Positions 37,231 to 45,338 of a stretch of 45,831 nt of DNA are shown in pieces. Where the stretch lies: the NCBI GenBank assembly GCA_021769035.1, contig JAETTP010000015.1, positions 1 through 45,831 on the forward strand, written 5' to 3'. The notes under the pieces are model-generated. The model saw only the letters and a program-made list of their open reading frames with translations. It was not told the DNA's origin and did no database searches. The translations under genes and the position numbers were made by a program. Position 1 is the stretch's first letter. Every line of letters starts with the position of its first letter. The DNA is from Bacillota bacterium. GTDB lineage: Bacteria; Bacillota; Dehalobacteriia; UBA4068; UBA4997.

Positions 37231-37260
37231 GGACTTACCAATCGCTAAGTGTTTACGCAA
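37231..37260 (+). repeat. Diverged copy of the locus 3 leader segment
   Basis: GGACTTACCAATCGCTAAGT (37231-37250) and the ten bases after it match 1742-1771 at about 25 of 30 positions. It is a short relic of the small-peptide mRNA leader, lying next to an XRE gene. The orphan RNA at 10 kb also lies next to one. Confidence 0.55.
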
Positions 37261-37306
37261 AAAGGGGACGGTTGTTTTGTTTGAACAACTGTCCCCTTAA
37301 TTTTTT
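37257..37306. terminator. Palindromic terminator, REP-like
   Basis: AAGGGGAC-GGTTGTT and AACAACT-GTCCCCTT form a long stem followed by AATTTTTT. It ends both the XRE gene and, from the other strand, the gene at 37319. The GGGGACGGTT core resembles dispersed palindromes known in Clostridia. Confidence 0.75.
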
Positions 37307-37318
37307 GTGAAATCTTAA

Positions 37319-38260
37319 TTAAGCTTTAATGTTCATTGTCGGCGGGTTGGGGGCCGGGGCCGGCGCGGCGGCATAAGCGGCGCGGCCGGCTTGCCGGCGG
37401 GCCCGACGCACCTTGCGTAGCTCAGGCGAGTCGGTGTAATCGGCGCGGTTGGCTGTGCCAGTGGCGGCGGCCGGTTTTACGCCGACGGTTTGGCTGGTTT
37501 GGCCGGTGGTCGGTTTATAAGCTGCTGTCTGGTCGCCTGTGGACTCAGTGTCAACCGCCGGCTTTTCGGTGGTGTCCGGATTGAGTTCCAGGTCGACGTC
37601 CGGCTGCTGCGGTTTGCTCGGCTTTTGGTCCGGCTTCGGCTTTTTGTGAACCTGCTGTTTTTCCTTTTCCTCCTTGTGGGCTTTGGCCTGCTCTGCTTCG
37701 GTGGGCAGGCGATTGTACTCGCCGCTGCTCACAAAGGCCCGCGTGCTGGCTTCTATTCTGTCGCAACGCATTTTTTCCTGCATGCAGATTTCCAGCTTTT
37801 TCTCCAGCGGGATTTTGGAATTGTGTTGGACGGAGCCGACGATGGCCATTGAGGAGGCCAGGTGCGTCATTTTCAGGCGCTGCACTTCCTCCTTGGTGCG
37901 GCATTGGCGGAGCTTTTGCTCAAAAGCCTTTTGCTCCTGCTCACTGGAACGCAGTTTTTCGTAAGCCTGCGGATTTTTGGCTTGCAGATACTGCCGTTCC
38001 TTTTGGGTCAGCTTTTTGCCGGCATAGATTTTTTGCATGATGTTGTTCAGCTTTTTTTTGCTTTGCTCGTCATCATCATCTTGGTTGCCGTAAAGGCTGC
38101 TGCGGGATTTTTTTAGCGTTTCCTGGGCGGTGCTGAGCCATTCGTCCAGCGACTTTTTGTGGCTGGTGTAATCGCCGCTTTGCTGTTTAAGATTCCACTG
38201 CGTCTGCAACTTCATGGTTTTGGTGTAGGTGTTGACCGACCCCATGATTGAGAGGCTCAT
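37319..38260 (-). CDS. Hypothetical charged protein with Pro/Lys-rich C-terminus
   Basis: A 313-residue protein. The first about 200 residues are helical and charged (SLDEWLSTAQETLKKSRSSL, MQKIYAGKKLTQKERQYLQ, KTHL-type segments with EEVQRLKMTHLASSMAIVGS). The rest is low complexity, rich in Pro, Lys, Thr and Ala. Proteins with a similar helical core occur in Clostridia without a known role. It has no signal peptide or membrane segment. ATG at 38260 follows AAAGGAGG; the frame is open further upstream to 38356 but crosses the promoter. Confidence 0.65.
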   Translation of the reverse strand: MSLSIMGSVNTYTKTMKLQTQWNLKQQSGDYTSHKKSLDEWLSTAQETLKKSRSSLYGNQDDDDEQSKKKLNNIMQKIYAGKKLTQKERQYLQAKNPQAYEKLRSSEQEQKAFEQKLRQCRTKEEVQRLKMTHLASSMAIVGSVQHNSKIPLEKKLEICMQEKMRCDRIEASTRAFVSSGEYNRLPTEAEQAKAHKEEKEKQQVHKKPKPDQKPSKPQQPDVDLELNPDTTEKPAVDTESTGDQTAAYKPTTGQTSQTVGVKPAAATGTANRADYTDSPELRKVRRARRQAGRAAYAAAPAPAPNPPTMNIKA

Positions 38261-38308
38261 AGAAATTCCTCCTTTTTTCAGACGGTAAAATTTAGCGTAT
38301 TCACTATA

Positions 38309-38337
38309 ATTATATTCCTGCGACGGACATTTGTCAA
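38309..38337 (-). promoter_or_regulatory. Promoter of the gene at 37319-38260
   Basis: On the minus strand, TTGACA (38332-38337 reversed) and TATAAT (38309-38314 reversed) have 17-bp spacing. Confidence 0.8.
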
Positions 38338-38454
38338 TATTTTTGTGAGGGTGCAATTTATATAATAGGAATAATTTGTGAAGATAATCTTGCTTTTTTT
38401 GTATTTTTATAATATAATATGAAAATAATTCAGAGAGTTTGGGAGGAATGGCGA

Positions 38455-39153
38455 TTGAAAATGCGGGCTTTTAGGGCGGCCCTGCCCTACACGCTGCCGA
38501 TTGCGGTGGGCTTTTTGTTTTTGGGAGTGTCCTACGGCTTTTTAATGCGCAGCTTGGGCTTCTCCTTTGTGTATCCAATGCTGATGAGCCTGTTTATCTT
38601 TGCGGGCTCTATGGAGTTTGTGGCGGCACATTTGCTGCTGCTGCCTTTTAACCCCTGGCGCGCTTTTGGCCTGGCTTTGATGGTGAACGCCAGGCATTTG
38701 TTTTATGGCATTTCAATGTTGGATAAATATAAGGGGCTGGGCTGGAAAAAGCCTTACTTGATTTTTGGTATGTGCGACGAATCATTTACCATTAACTGCA
38801 CCGTGCAGCCGCCGGCGGACGTGGACCGCGGCTGGTTTATGTTTTTTGTGACCCTGCTAAACCAGCTTTACTGGGTGGGCGGCGCCACCCTGGGCGGTCT
38901 TTTGGGTTACATAATTAAGTTCGACACTACCGGCATTGATTTTGTGATGACGGCCCTTTTTGTGGTGATGTTTTTGGGCCAGTGGGACGAGGCCAAGGAA
39001 CACCGGCCGGCCCTGGTGGGGTTGGGCTGCGCCTGCCTGTGCCTGCTGCTTTTTGGTAGCGACAATTTTGTGTTGCCGGCTATGGCCCTGATTGTTTTGT
39101 GTTTTACGCTGGATCGCAAGCGGGCCGAGAATAAGCAAAGGGAGGCGGCCTGA
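38455..39153 (+). CDS. azlC: Branched-chain amino acid exporter large subunit, AzlC (pair 2)
   Basis: A 232-residue membrane protein of the AzlC family ([52 protein letters not shown]). It is clearly diverged from the copy at 35467. TTG at 38455 is chosen because GGGAGG lies 8 bp upstream. The ATG at 38419 sits right after TATAAT boxes and has no ribosome site. Its stop overlaps the azlD start (TGATG), so the two are coupled. Confidence 0.87.
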   Translation: MKMRAFRAALPYTLPIAVGFLFLGVSYGFLMRSLGFSFVYPMLMSLFIFAGSMEFVAAHLLLLPFNPWRAFGLALMVNARHLFYGISMLDKYKGLGWKKPYLIFGMCDESFTINCTVQPPADVDRGWFMFFVTLLNQLYWVGGATLGGLLGYIIKFDTTGIDFVMTALFVVMFLGQWDEAKEHRPALVGLGCACLCLLLFGSDNFVLPAMALIVLCFTLDRKRAENKQREAA

Positions 39154-39479
39154 TGACGATTACTCAGCAAATTGTGACTATTTTGGCGGTGGTGGCCGGC
39201 ACGATGCTGACGCGCTTTTTGCCTTTTTTGATTTTTCCGGAGGGACGCAAGCCGCCTAAGTATATAACTTATCTGGGGACGGTTTTGCCTTATGCGGTTA
39301 TTGCCTTGTTGGTGGTTTACTGCCTGCGGGAGGCGGTTTTTGCCAGCCTGCACGGTTTGCCGGAACTGTTGGCGATTGCCTTTATTGTTTTGTTGCACAG
39401 GTGGCGAAAAAATACGTTGCTGAGCATTGCCGGCGGCACGGTTTTTTATATGCTGCTGGTGCAGAATGTTTTTGGTTAA
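39153..39479 (+). CDS. azlD: AzlD-family small subunit (pair 2)
   Basis: A 108-residue membrane protein with four hydrophobic segments and the AzlD pattern [20 protein letters not shown] followed by [16 protein letters not shown]. It pairs with the preceding AzlC. A strong terminator follows. Confidence 0.87.
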   Translation: MTITQQIVTILAVVAGTMLTRFLPFLIFPEGRKPPKYITYLGTVLPYAVIALLVVYCLREAVFASLHGLPELLAIAFIVLLHRWRKNTLLSIAGGTVFYMLLVQNVFG

Positions 39480-39499
39480 ATTAGATAATAAAACGAAGC

Positions 39500-39545
39500 G
39501 AACGCCGCTCGGCCTGTTGCACAGGCGGGCGGCGTTCATTTTGTT
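39500..39545 (+). terminator. Terminator after azlCD pair 2
   Basis: GAACGCCGC with GGCCTG and CAGGC with GCGGCGTTC form a long stem followed by ATTTTGTT. Confidence 0.8.
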
Positions 39546-39658
39546 CTCTTTGTTCATTTTTTTGTAATGGTTCGGCGGGCGAGGATTTAATGTAAATCTT
39601 TTTAGGAACAATTTAAGGCGAAAGACGTCGCCTTAATTACCTGCGGCACGGCAGCAGA

Positions 39659-40123
39659 TTATTTCCCGTTATCTACCACGGCTGGGGATACTTCGTAAAT
39701 ATTTTTGACTTCCTTGAGCACATAATGTGTGATGGTGCCGGAAACTCCGGGAATTTCTTTCACAAAACGGTGCAAATCCTCCAGCTCCTCCGAGGATTTA
39801 CAGCAGATTTTCAGGTTGAAATCAAAATCACCTGTTAAATAGTAGCAATCTACGATGTTGGGATTGCTTTGTACGGCTTCCACAAAGCTATCGTAAAAAC
39901 GCGGGTGCTCCAGGCGAACCTCCATAACTGCCAGAACATCATAGCCTAGCTTGCGTGAATCCAACAACACGGTGTACTGTTTTACCACGCCGTTTTCCTC
40001 CAGCTTGTGAATTCTGTCCAGCACCGCAGACACCGAAAGGTGGATGCGCTTGCTGATGCTGGAGGCCGTTTCACGTCCGTTATCTTGCAAAATTTTTAGT
40101 ATGACTAAATCAATGTTATCCAT
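39659..40123 (-). CDS. Lrp/AsnC-family transcriptional regulator
   Basis: A 154-residue regulator. An N-terminal winged helix-turn-helix (DLVILKILQDNGRETASSIS, LSVSAVLDRIHKLEENGVV) precedes the ligand-binding RAM domain (about 65-145, with DCYYLTGDFDFNLKI and IPGVSGTITHYVLKE). Such proteins sense amino acids. The adjacent azlCD exporter genes, on the other strand, are plausible targets. It has its own promoter at 40207-40235 and a leader of about 77 nt. Confidence 0.9.
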   Translation of the reverse strand: MDNIDLVILKILQDNGRETASSISKRIHLSVSAVLDRIHKLEENGVVKQYTVLLDSRKLGYDVLAVMEVRLEHPRFYDSFVEAVQSNPNIVDCYYLTGDFDFNLKICCKSSEELEDLHRFVKEIPGVSGTITHYVLKEVKNIYEVSPAVVDNGK

Positions 40124-40206
40124 ATGCTATTCATCCTTTGTTTTGAAACAAGCCGTCAATGTCAAATTATCTCCCTCTTTCACTAAAAATCCGAACCTTA
40201 ATTTAT

Positions 40207-40235
40207 ATTTTAACATATTTAGGGGATTTTGTAAA
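40207..40235 (-). promoter_or_regulatory. Promoter of the Lrp-type gene
   Basis: On the minus strand, TTTACA (40230-40235 reversed) and TAAAAT (40207-40212 reversed) have 17-bp spacing. Confidence 0.65.
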
Positions 40236-40257
40236 CATAATTTTTAGATTTTTGCAA

Positions 40258-41184
40258 CTATTTTAAAAATCCGCTGATAATCTGAGCTTCGGCTTCGGCC
40301 TCCGTCAGCCCCAAGGTTTGCAGCTTCAAAATCTGTTCCCCAGCGATTTTGCCGATGGCTGCCTCGTGGATTAAACTGGCGTCGGAATGATTGGCAGAAA
40401 TTTCCGGTATGGCGGAAATTTGGGCTTCGTCCATAATAATGCCATCACATTCCGAATGGCCGCTGCAAGGAGCGTTGCCCACAATGTTGGAGCAAAAAAT
40501 CTGCCGGCTTTTTCCGGCGGCCACGCTGCGGGAGGACACGCTGCAAGAGGCTCCGGCGCCGTTCATCTCCACGTTGAAGTGGGTTTCCGCCAGCTGGTGG
40601 CCGTGCGTCATAATCTTTTCTTTAATCACCAGAGTGGAGCCGGCTTGCAGGATAGCGTCGGTGCGGCGGATAGTGGAGTCCACACCCTTGATTTGGACGG
40701 TTTCCATTTCCAGATAAGCGCCCTCGGCCAGCTCCGCCACGGTGTGCGGATTCATAATCCGTTGGCCGGAGCCGTCGCCTTCGCCATAGTGCTTTTCTAT
40801 ATAGCGGACGCGGGCGTTTGCACCGACGAAAAAGCGGTGCAGGCCGTCGTGCTCGGCCTTTTCCGCGCCGGCGTTGTGGATGCCGCAGCCGGCCACGATG
40901 ATTACGTCGGCATTTTCGCCGATGTAAAAATCGTTATAGACGGTTTCCGTCAGGCCGCTTTGGCTGAGCACCACCGGGATATGGACGCTCTCGTTTTTGG
41001 TGCCGGGCTTGATGTGAATATCAATGCCGGGCTTGTCCTGCTTGGTTTCAATTTGGATATTGGCGGTGCTGCGCCGGCCGGCCCCCTCGCCGTTTAAGCG
41101 CAGGTTGTAGGCGCCGGTGGGTATGTCGTGCAGGTCGGCCACGGCGGCCAGCAAATTTTGGGTGATGGCGTCTGGCTTAGTCAT
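40258..41184 (-). CDS. SufB/SufD-family Fe-S scaffold protein, short form
   Basis: A 308-residue protein covering the beta-helix core and C-terminal end of SufB/SufD: VIIVAGCGIHNAGAEKAEHD, then HSECDGIIMDEAQISAIPEI, HEAAIGKIAGEQILKLQTLGL and EAEAQIISGFL. It lacks the long N-terminal part of typical SufB (about 470 residues). Only sufC accompanies it; sufS, sufU and a second SufB/D are absent. This matches the two-gene minimal SUF-like system (SmsCB) rather than the full SUF operon. ATG at 41184 has GGAGG upstream and overlaps sufC by 8 bp. Confidence 0.85.
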   Translation of the reverse strand: MTKPDAITQNLLAAVADLHDIPTGAYNLRLNGEGAGRRSTANIQIETKQDKPGIDIHIKPGTKNESVHIPVVLSQSGLTETVYNDFYIGENADVIIVAGCGIHNAGAEKAEHDGLHRFFVGANARVRYIEKHYGEGDGSGQRIMNPHTVAELAEGAYLEMETVQIKGVDSTIRRTDAILQAGSTLVIKEKIMTHGHQLAETHFNVEMNGAGASCSVSSRSVAAGKSRQIFCSNIVGNAPCSGHSECDGIIMDEAQISAIPEISANHSDASLIHEAAIGKIAGEQILKLQTLGLTEAEAEAQIISGFLK

Positions 41185-41905
41185 TGCGGTTTCCTCCTTT
41201 GCAGGCGCTGTATTTGTAATCAATGTTTAACAGGCAGGGCAGGATTTCGCTTTGCGGGCCGCGCTGCACAATTTGGCCGCCGGAGAGCACCACCAGCTCG
41301 TCGGCGATAGCCAAAATCCTCTCTTGGTGGGAGATGACGATGATACTGGCCTGGCTTTGTTTGCGCATATTGGCGAAAACGTCGATTAAGTTGTTGAAGC
41401 TCCAGAGGTCGATGCCGGCCTCCGGCTCGTCGAACAGGGAAAGCTTGGTTTGGCTGCCGCGGGCCAAAATGCCGGCGATTTCAATGCGCTTTAGCTCGCC
41501 GCCGGAAAGCTTGCCGTCTACCTCGCGGTTGACGTAATCGCGGGCGCAGAGGCCTACCTCGGAAAGGTACTGGCAAACGTCGGCGGTGGACATCTTATGG
41601 CCGGCTGCCAGCGAGATTAAATCGGCCACGGTGAGGCCTTTGAAGCGCACCGGCTGCTGGAAAGCGAAGCTTACTCCCAGCTTGGCCCGCTCTGTGATAC
41701 CCAGTTGGGTTATATCCTGGCCGTTGAAAATGATTTGGCCGCCGCTGGGCTTTTCTATGCCCATAATCAGGCGGGCCAGCGTGGTTTTGCCGCTGCCGTT
41801 GGGGCCGGTGATGACTATAAAACGGCCGTCGGGCAGTTGCAGGTTGACGTCCTGCAATATCTGTTTGCCCTCCACGGCGAATGAGATATTTTTAAGCTCA
41901 AGCAT
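41177..41905 (-). CDS. sufC: SufC-type ATPase of Fe-S cluster assembly
   Basis: A 242-residue ABC-type ATPase that powers the SufB/D scaffold in the cytoplasm. Walker A GPNGSGKTT (34-42), signature KLSGGELKRIEIAG, Walker B LSLFDEPEAGIDLWS and switch His VISHQERIL are all present. It is coupled to the downstream SufB-like gene by overlap and overlaps focA upstream by 8 bp. Confidence 0.92.
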   Translation of the reverse strand: MLELKNISFAVEGKQILQDVNLQLPDGRFIVITGPNGSGKTTLARLIMGIEKPSGGQIIFNGQDITQLGITERAKLGVSFAFQQPVRFKGLTVADLISLAAGHKMSTADVCQYLSEVGLCARDYVNREVDGKLSGGELKRIEIAGILARGSQTKLSLFDEPEAGIDLWSFNNLIDVFANMRKQSQASIIVISHQERILAIADELVVLSGGQIVQRGPQSEILPCLLNIDYKYSACKGGNRND

Positions 41906-42560
41906 TTGTTTCTCCTTTCAGCTTGTCCCTGGCGATCCGGCAGAGGGGCAGCAGCAGACCGCCGGCAGCGTTGCCCAGCGTCATCAGCAGCAGCCAGGCC
42001 CAGGTGTGGGCTTGCCCCCAAAGACCGGCCATGGAAAAGTAAAACATGTTGGCTACACAGTGTTCAAAGCCGCAGAGAATGAAAACGGAAACCCCGAAAA
42101 AGAGCCCCAGATACTTGCCCAGCTCATGCCCGTTGGAACGGAAGCCCTCCACGGCTATATACATCAGGACGTTGCAGAAAACGGCCAGAATGAAGATACT
42201 CAGCGGGCCGTCGGCCAGCTTGGTTGCACAGAGGCCGGCAGCTTTTTCCGCAAAGGGGCCGGCTAGCCGGGTGAGGCTGAGCAGATTGGCCACCAGCCAG
42301 GCCCCCACCAGGTTGCCCAGCCATACTAGCAGCAGAAACAGCAGATAAGCCGGGCGGAAGTGATTGTCCGGGGCATAGCCCACCTTGCCGGTGAACAGAT
42401 TGAAGCCGTTTACGCAGACGGTGAACAAGCCCACCGTGAAGAACAAGGCCCCCAGGATTTTGTTATCCAGGGCCAGAAAGATCGCGCCGCCTAGGGCGAT
42501 GGCCAGGCCGGCCAGCACGGCGTAGAGAAAATCAGCCAGCAGGCTTTTGGCGTTGCTCAT
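41898..42560 (-). CDS. Formate/nitrite transporter family protein
   Basis: A 220-residue channel protein of the FocA/NirC family with about six hydrophobic segments. Family patterns are FYAVLAGLAIALGGAIFLAL, GKVGYAPDN, LVWLGNLVGAWLVANL and the half-repeat CNVLMYIAVEGFRSNGHELG. It would carry formate, nitrite or hydrosulfide across the membrane. Its presence between ybaK and sufC in one operon is unusual. Hydrosulfide supply to cluster assembly is a possible link, by inference only. Confidence 0.85.
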   Translation of the reverse strand: MSNAKSLLADFLYAVLAGLAIALGGAIFLALDNKILGALFFTVGLFTVCVNGFNLFTGKVGYAPDNHFRPAYLLFLLLVWLGNLVGAWLVANLLSLTRLAGPFAEKAAGLCATKLADGPLSIFILAVFCNVLMYIAVEGFRSNGHELGKYLGLFFGVSVFILCGFEHCVANMFYFSMAGLWGQAHTWAWLLLMTLGNAAGGLLLPLCRIARDKLKGETNA

Positions 42561-43069
42561 TGGGCGTCCTCCTGCCAGCCCTTGCAGACGTTGACCCAGC
42601 TTTGGGCTTGGCTGAGCTGCTCCAGCTCCGGCAGACTGAGGCGCACGGCGCTGTTGCTGCTGCCGGCGGCCGGATAGACGGTGGCGAAGCGTTTTAGGGA
42701 ATCGTCCAGATAAACAGCTACGCCGGGGTTTAGGGCAAAGGGGCAGACGCCGCCCACCGCGTGGCCAATCAGCGGCTCCGCTTGCTCGGCCGGCAGCATT
42801 TTGGCTTTGAAGCCGAACTGCTGCTTGAAGCGGGAGTTGTCCACCTTGGCGTCGCCGGCAGCCACCACCAGCAGGCAGCGGAAGCCTTGTTCAGCCAGGG
42901 CGCTGGCCTCCGGCACGGCAAAGCCCAGGCTTTTGGCAATGTGGGCCGGTTGGCAGCCAACCGCCTGCGCGGCCAGCTCCACCGTGGCGCTGGCCCCGGG
43001 CTCGGCAAATTCCAGCAGGCGGTCAGCATAGCCCTGCTGGTCCAAATATTGTTTAACTTTTTCTATCAA
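42557..43069 (-). CDS. YbaK/EbsC-family aminoacyl-tRNA deacylase
   Basis: A 170-residue protein of the trans-editing family that hydrolyses mischarged Cys- or Pro-tRNA. Core patterns: AQAVGCQPAHIAKSLGF, LLVVAAGDAKVDNSRFK, PLIGHAVGGVCPFAL and VYLDDSLKRF. It starts at TTG, 9 bp after GGAGG. First gene of a four-gene minus-strand operon, each overlapping the next, ending with the SufB-like gene. Confidence 0.9.
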   Translation of the reverse strand: MIEKVKQYLDQQGYADRLLEFAEPGASATVELAAQAVGCQPAHIAKSLGFAVPEASALAEQGFRCLLVVAAGDAKVDNSRFKQQFGFKAKMLPAEQAEPLIGHAVGGVCPFALNPGVAVYLDDSLKRFATVYPAAGSSNSAVRLSLPELEQLSQAQSWVNVCKGWQEDAQ

Positions 43070-43152
43070 TTTAGTATACCTCCAATTTGTGACAATATCT
43101 ATCGAACAGGCGTTTTTAGCGAAATTTTCTATTGCCTAGTTGATTGCTATAT

Positions 43153-43182
43153 ATTTTAACCTATCAGCAGGTAATTTGTCAA
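43153..43182 (-). promoter_or_regulatory. Promoter of the ybaK-focA-sufC-sufB-like operon
   Basis: On the minus strand, TTGACA (43177-43182 reversed) and TAAAAT (43153-43158 reversed) have 18-bp spacing. The leader is about 77 nt. Confidence 0.7.
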
Positions 43183-43234
43183 GCTTTTGTGAGCCGAGCC
43201 GGATAAATTTTGACTAAGTTTTGCAAAAAAATGA

Positions 43235-43263
43235 TTGTAGTGCTGTGTTTTGTATGCTATAAT
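43235..43263 (+). promoter_or_regulatory. Promoter of glgB
   Basis: TTGTAG (43235-43240) and TATAAT (43258-43263) have 17-bp spacing. Confidence 0.7.
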
Positions 43264-43272
43264 AGAAGAAAA

Positions 43273-43300
43273 TGGGGGACAGACCCCAGTTAGTTCCCCA
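43273..43300 (+). promoter_or_regulatory. Alternative hairpins in the glgB leader
   Basis: TGGGG (43273-43277) can pair with CCCCA at 43284-43288 or with CCCCA at 43296-43300. The two hairpins exclude each other. The core GGGGGACAGACCCC also resembles dispersed palindromic repeats of Clostridia. Either a small leader switch or a repeat relic. Confidence 0.4.
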
Positions 43301-43347
43301 AAAGAAATGTTTAACGTAGTTAAATACAAATTAATGGGGGTATGCTT

Positions 43348-45255
43348 ATGAACGGAAGCAGAATAATTGCCGCCGAGGAGGCTTTTCTGTATAATCAGGG
43401 TACTTATTTTCATGCCTATAACAAGCTGGGCGCGCATAGGATGGAAATGGACGGCCAGGCGGGCTGGGGTTTTGTGGTTTGGGCCCCGGCGGCCATTAAC
43501 GTTTGGCTGGTGGGCGATTTTAACGGCTGGCAGAGCGAGGGCTTTGCGATGCAGCCTCTGCCGGGCGGCTTTTGGCAGCTTTTCACCACTGCGCCCCAGC
43601 TGGGCGACCTTTACAAGTTCCGGCTGCAAACCAAACACGGAAGGCTGCTTTACAAGGCGGATCCGTTTGCCTTTGCGGCGGAAAAACGCCCCGGCACGGC
43701 CAGCAGGCTGGCGGATTTGACCTACGCCTGGCAAGACGCGGATTGGCTGGCCAAACGCCGCCGCGGCAGCCACTTTGAAAAGCCGCTGAACATCTACGAA
43801 ATGCACCTGGGCAGTTGGCGGCGCAAGGAGGGCACGGAGGACAACCCGGAGGGCTTTTTGTCCTATCGGGAATTGGCGGAACAGTTGCCGGAATATCTTC
43901 AGAAAATGGGCTACACCCATGTGGAGCTTTTGCCGGTGATGGAGCACCCCTTTGACGGCTCCTGGGGTTATCAGATTACCGGATACTTTGCCCCCACCAG
44001 CCGCTACGGCGGGCCGCAGGATTTTATGTATTTGGTGGATTGCCTGCACCGGGCGGGCATTGGCGTGATTTTGGACTGGGTGCCGGGCCATTTTTGCCGC
44101 GATGAGCACGGGCTGGTGCAGTTTGACGGCGGCAACCTCTACGAGGCGGAGGAGCATGTGGAATGGGGCACTTACAAGTTTAACTTCCGCAAGCAGGAAG
44201 TTTTGAGCTTTTTAATCAGCAACGCCATCTTTTGGCTGGACGTTTACCACGTGGACGGCTTGCGCTGCGATGGCGTGAGCAGCATGATCTATCTGAACTA
44301 CGGCGTAGGCGACGACGAGCCGCACCGCTTTAACGAAAAAGGCGGCGAGGAGGATTTGGCGGCGGTGGCTTTTTTGCAGAAGCTGAACCAGACCGTCAGT
44401 CAATATTATCCCGATGTTTTCACGGTGGCCGAGGAGAGCACCGCCTGGCCGCTGGTGACTTACCCGCCGGCAGACGGCGGCTTGGGCTTCCATTACAAAT
44501 GGGATATGGGTTGGATGAACGACACCCTTAAATATATGTCAATAGATTTCCCGGGGCGGTTTTATAATCACCGCCTGCTTACATTTTCAATGATGTATGC
44601 TTTTAATGAGAACTTTGTGCTGCCGCTTTCTCACGACGAGGTGGTGCACGGCAAGCACTCTCTGATTGGCCGTATGCCGGGCGATTACTGGCGACAGTTT
44701 GCCAACCTGCGCCTGCTTTATCTTTATCAGATGACGCACAGCGGCGCTAAGCTGAATTTTATGGGCAACGAGATGGCCCAGTTTATCGAATGGCGTTTTG
44801 CGGAGCAGCTGGAGTGGTTTTTACTGGATTACGAAAAGCATGCGCAATATCAGCATTTTGTGAGCCAGCTTAATCAGCTTTATCTGCGGGAGCCCTCTCT
44901 CTGGCGGCAAAACTATAGCTGGGACGGCTTTAAGTGGTTGGAGGCGGACAATGCGGAGCAATCGGTGCTGCTGTTTTTGCGCAGCCGCCTGCCTTTTGAC
45001 CGGGCCGGGCGCGGCGATTACACCTTGGTGGTGCTGAACTTTTTGCCCGAAACCTATCAGGAATATGAGGTGGGCGTGCCGGAGGCCGGCGATTATCTGG
45101 AGATTTTTAACAGCGATGCGCCGGAGTTTGGCGGCAGCGGCAAGCTGAACCCCGGCCGCCTGAAGGCGGAAAAGCAACACCGGCACGGCCAGCCTTACGT
45201 TTTGAAGCTGAACGTGCCCCCGGTGGGCGGCCTGATTATTAAATCGGTTAAGTGA
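43348..45255 (+). CDS. glgB: 1,4-alpha-glucan branching enzyme
   Basis: A 635-residue GH13 enzyme that adds alpha-1,6 branches to glycogen. An N-terminal CBM48-type domain (about 20-115, GFVVWAPAAINVWLVGDFN) precedes the catalytic barrel: LLPVMEHPFDGSWGYQITGY, then YHVDGLRCDGVSSM with the nucleophile Asp, FTVAEEST with the acid Glu, and LPLSHDEVVHGKHSL with the third acidic residue. A C-terminal beta domain follows. ATG at 43348 is 7 bp after GGGGG; 43342 is possible. glgP follows 83 bp later. Confidence 0.95.
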   Translation: MNGSRIIAAEEAFLYNQGTYFHAYNKLGAHRMEMDGQAGWGFVVWAPAAINVWLVGDFNGWQSEGFAMQPLPGGFWQLFTTAPQLGDLYKFRLQTKHGRLLYKADPFAFAAEKRPGTASRLADLTYAWQDADWLAKRRRGSHFEKPLNIYEMHLGSWRRKEGTEDNPEGFLSYRELAEQLPEYLQKMGYTHVELLPVMEHPFDGSWGYQITGYFAPTSRYGGPQDFMYLVDCLHRAGIGVILDWVPGHFCRDEHGLVQFDGGNLYEAEEHVEWGTYKFNFRKQEVLSFLISNAIFWLDVYHVDGLRCDGVSSMIYLNYGVGDDEPHRFNEKGGEEDLAAVAFLQKLNQTVSQYYPDVFTVAEESTAWPLVTYPPADGGLGFHYKWDMGWMNDTLKYMSIDFPGRFYNHRLLTFSMMYAFNENFVLPLSHDEVVHGKHSLIGRMPGDYWRQFANLRLLYLYQMTHSGAKLNFMGNEMAQFIEWRFAEQLEWFLLDYEKHAQYQHFVSQLNQLYLREPSLWRQNYSWDGFKWLEADNAEQSVLLFLRSRLPFDRAGRGDYTLVVLNFLPETYQEYEVGVPEAGDYLEIFNSDAPEFGGSGKLNPGRLKAEKQHRHGQPYVLKLNVPPVGGLIIKSVK

Positions 45256-45338
45256 ACAGGAAAATAGCCCTGTGCTTTGATAAAAATTAATTAATTTATA
45301 TAAAATAGTTTCCAAGATGGTTTATAGGAGGTAGATAA

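Noticed and set aside
38419-38454. Upstream ATG as start of the second azlC
   Set aside because: It lies immediately after TATAAT boxes without a ribosome site, while TTG at 38455 has GGGAGG at ideal spacing.
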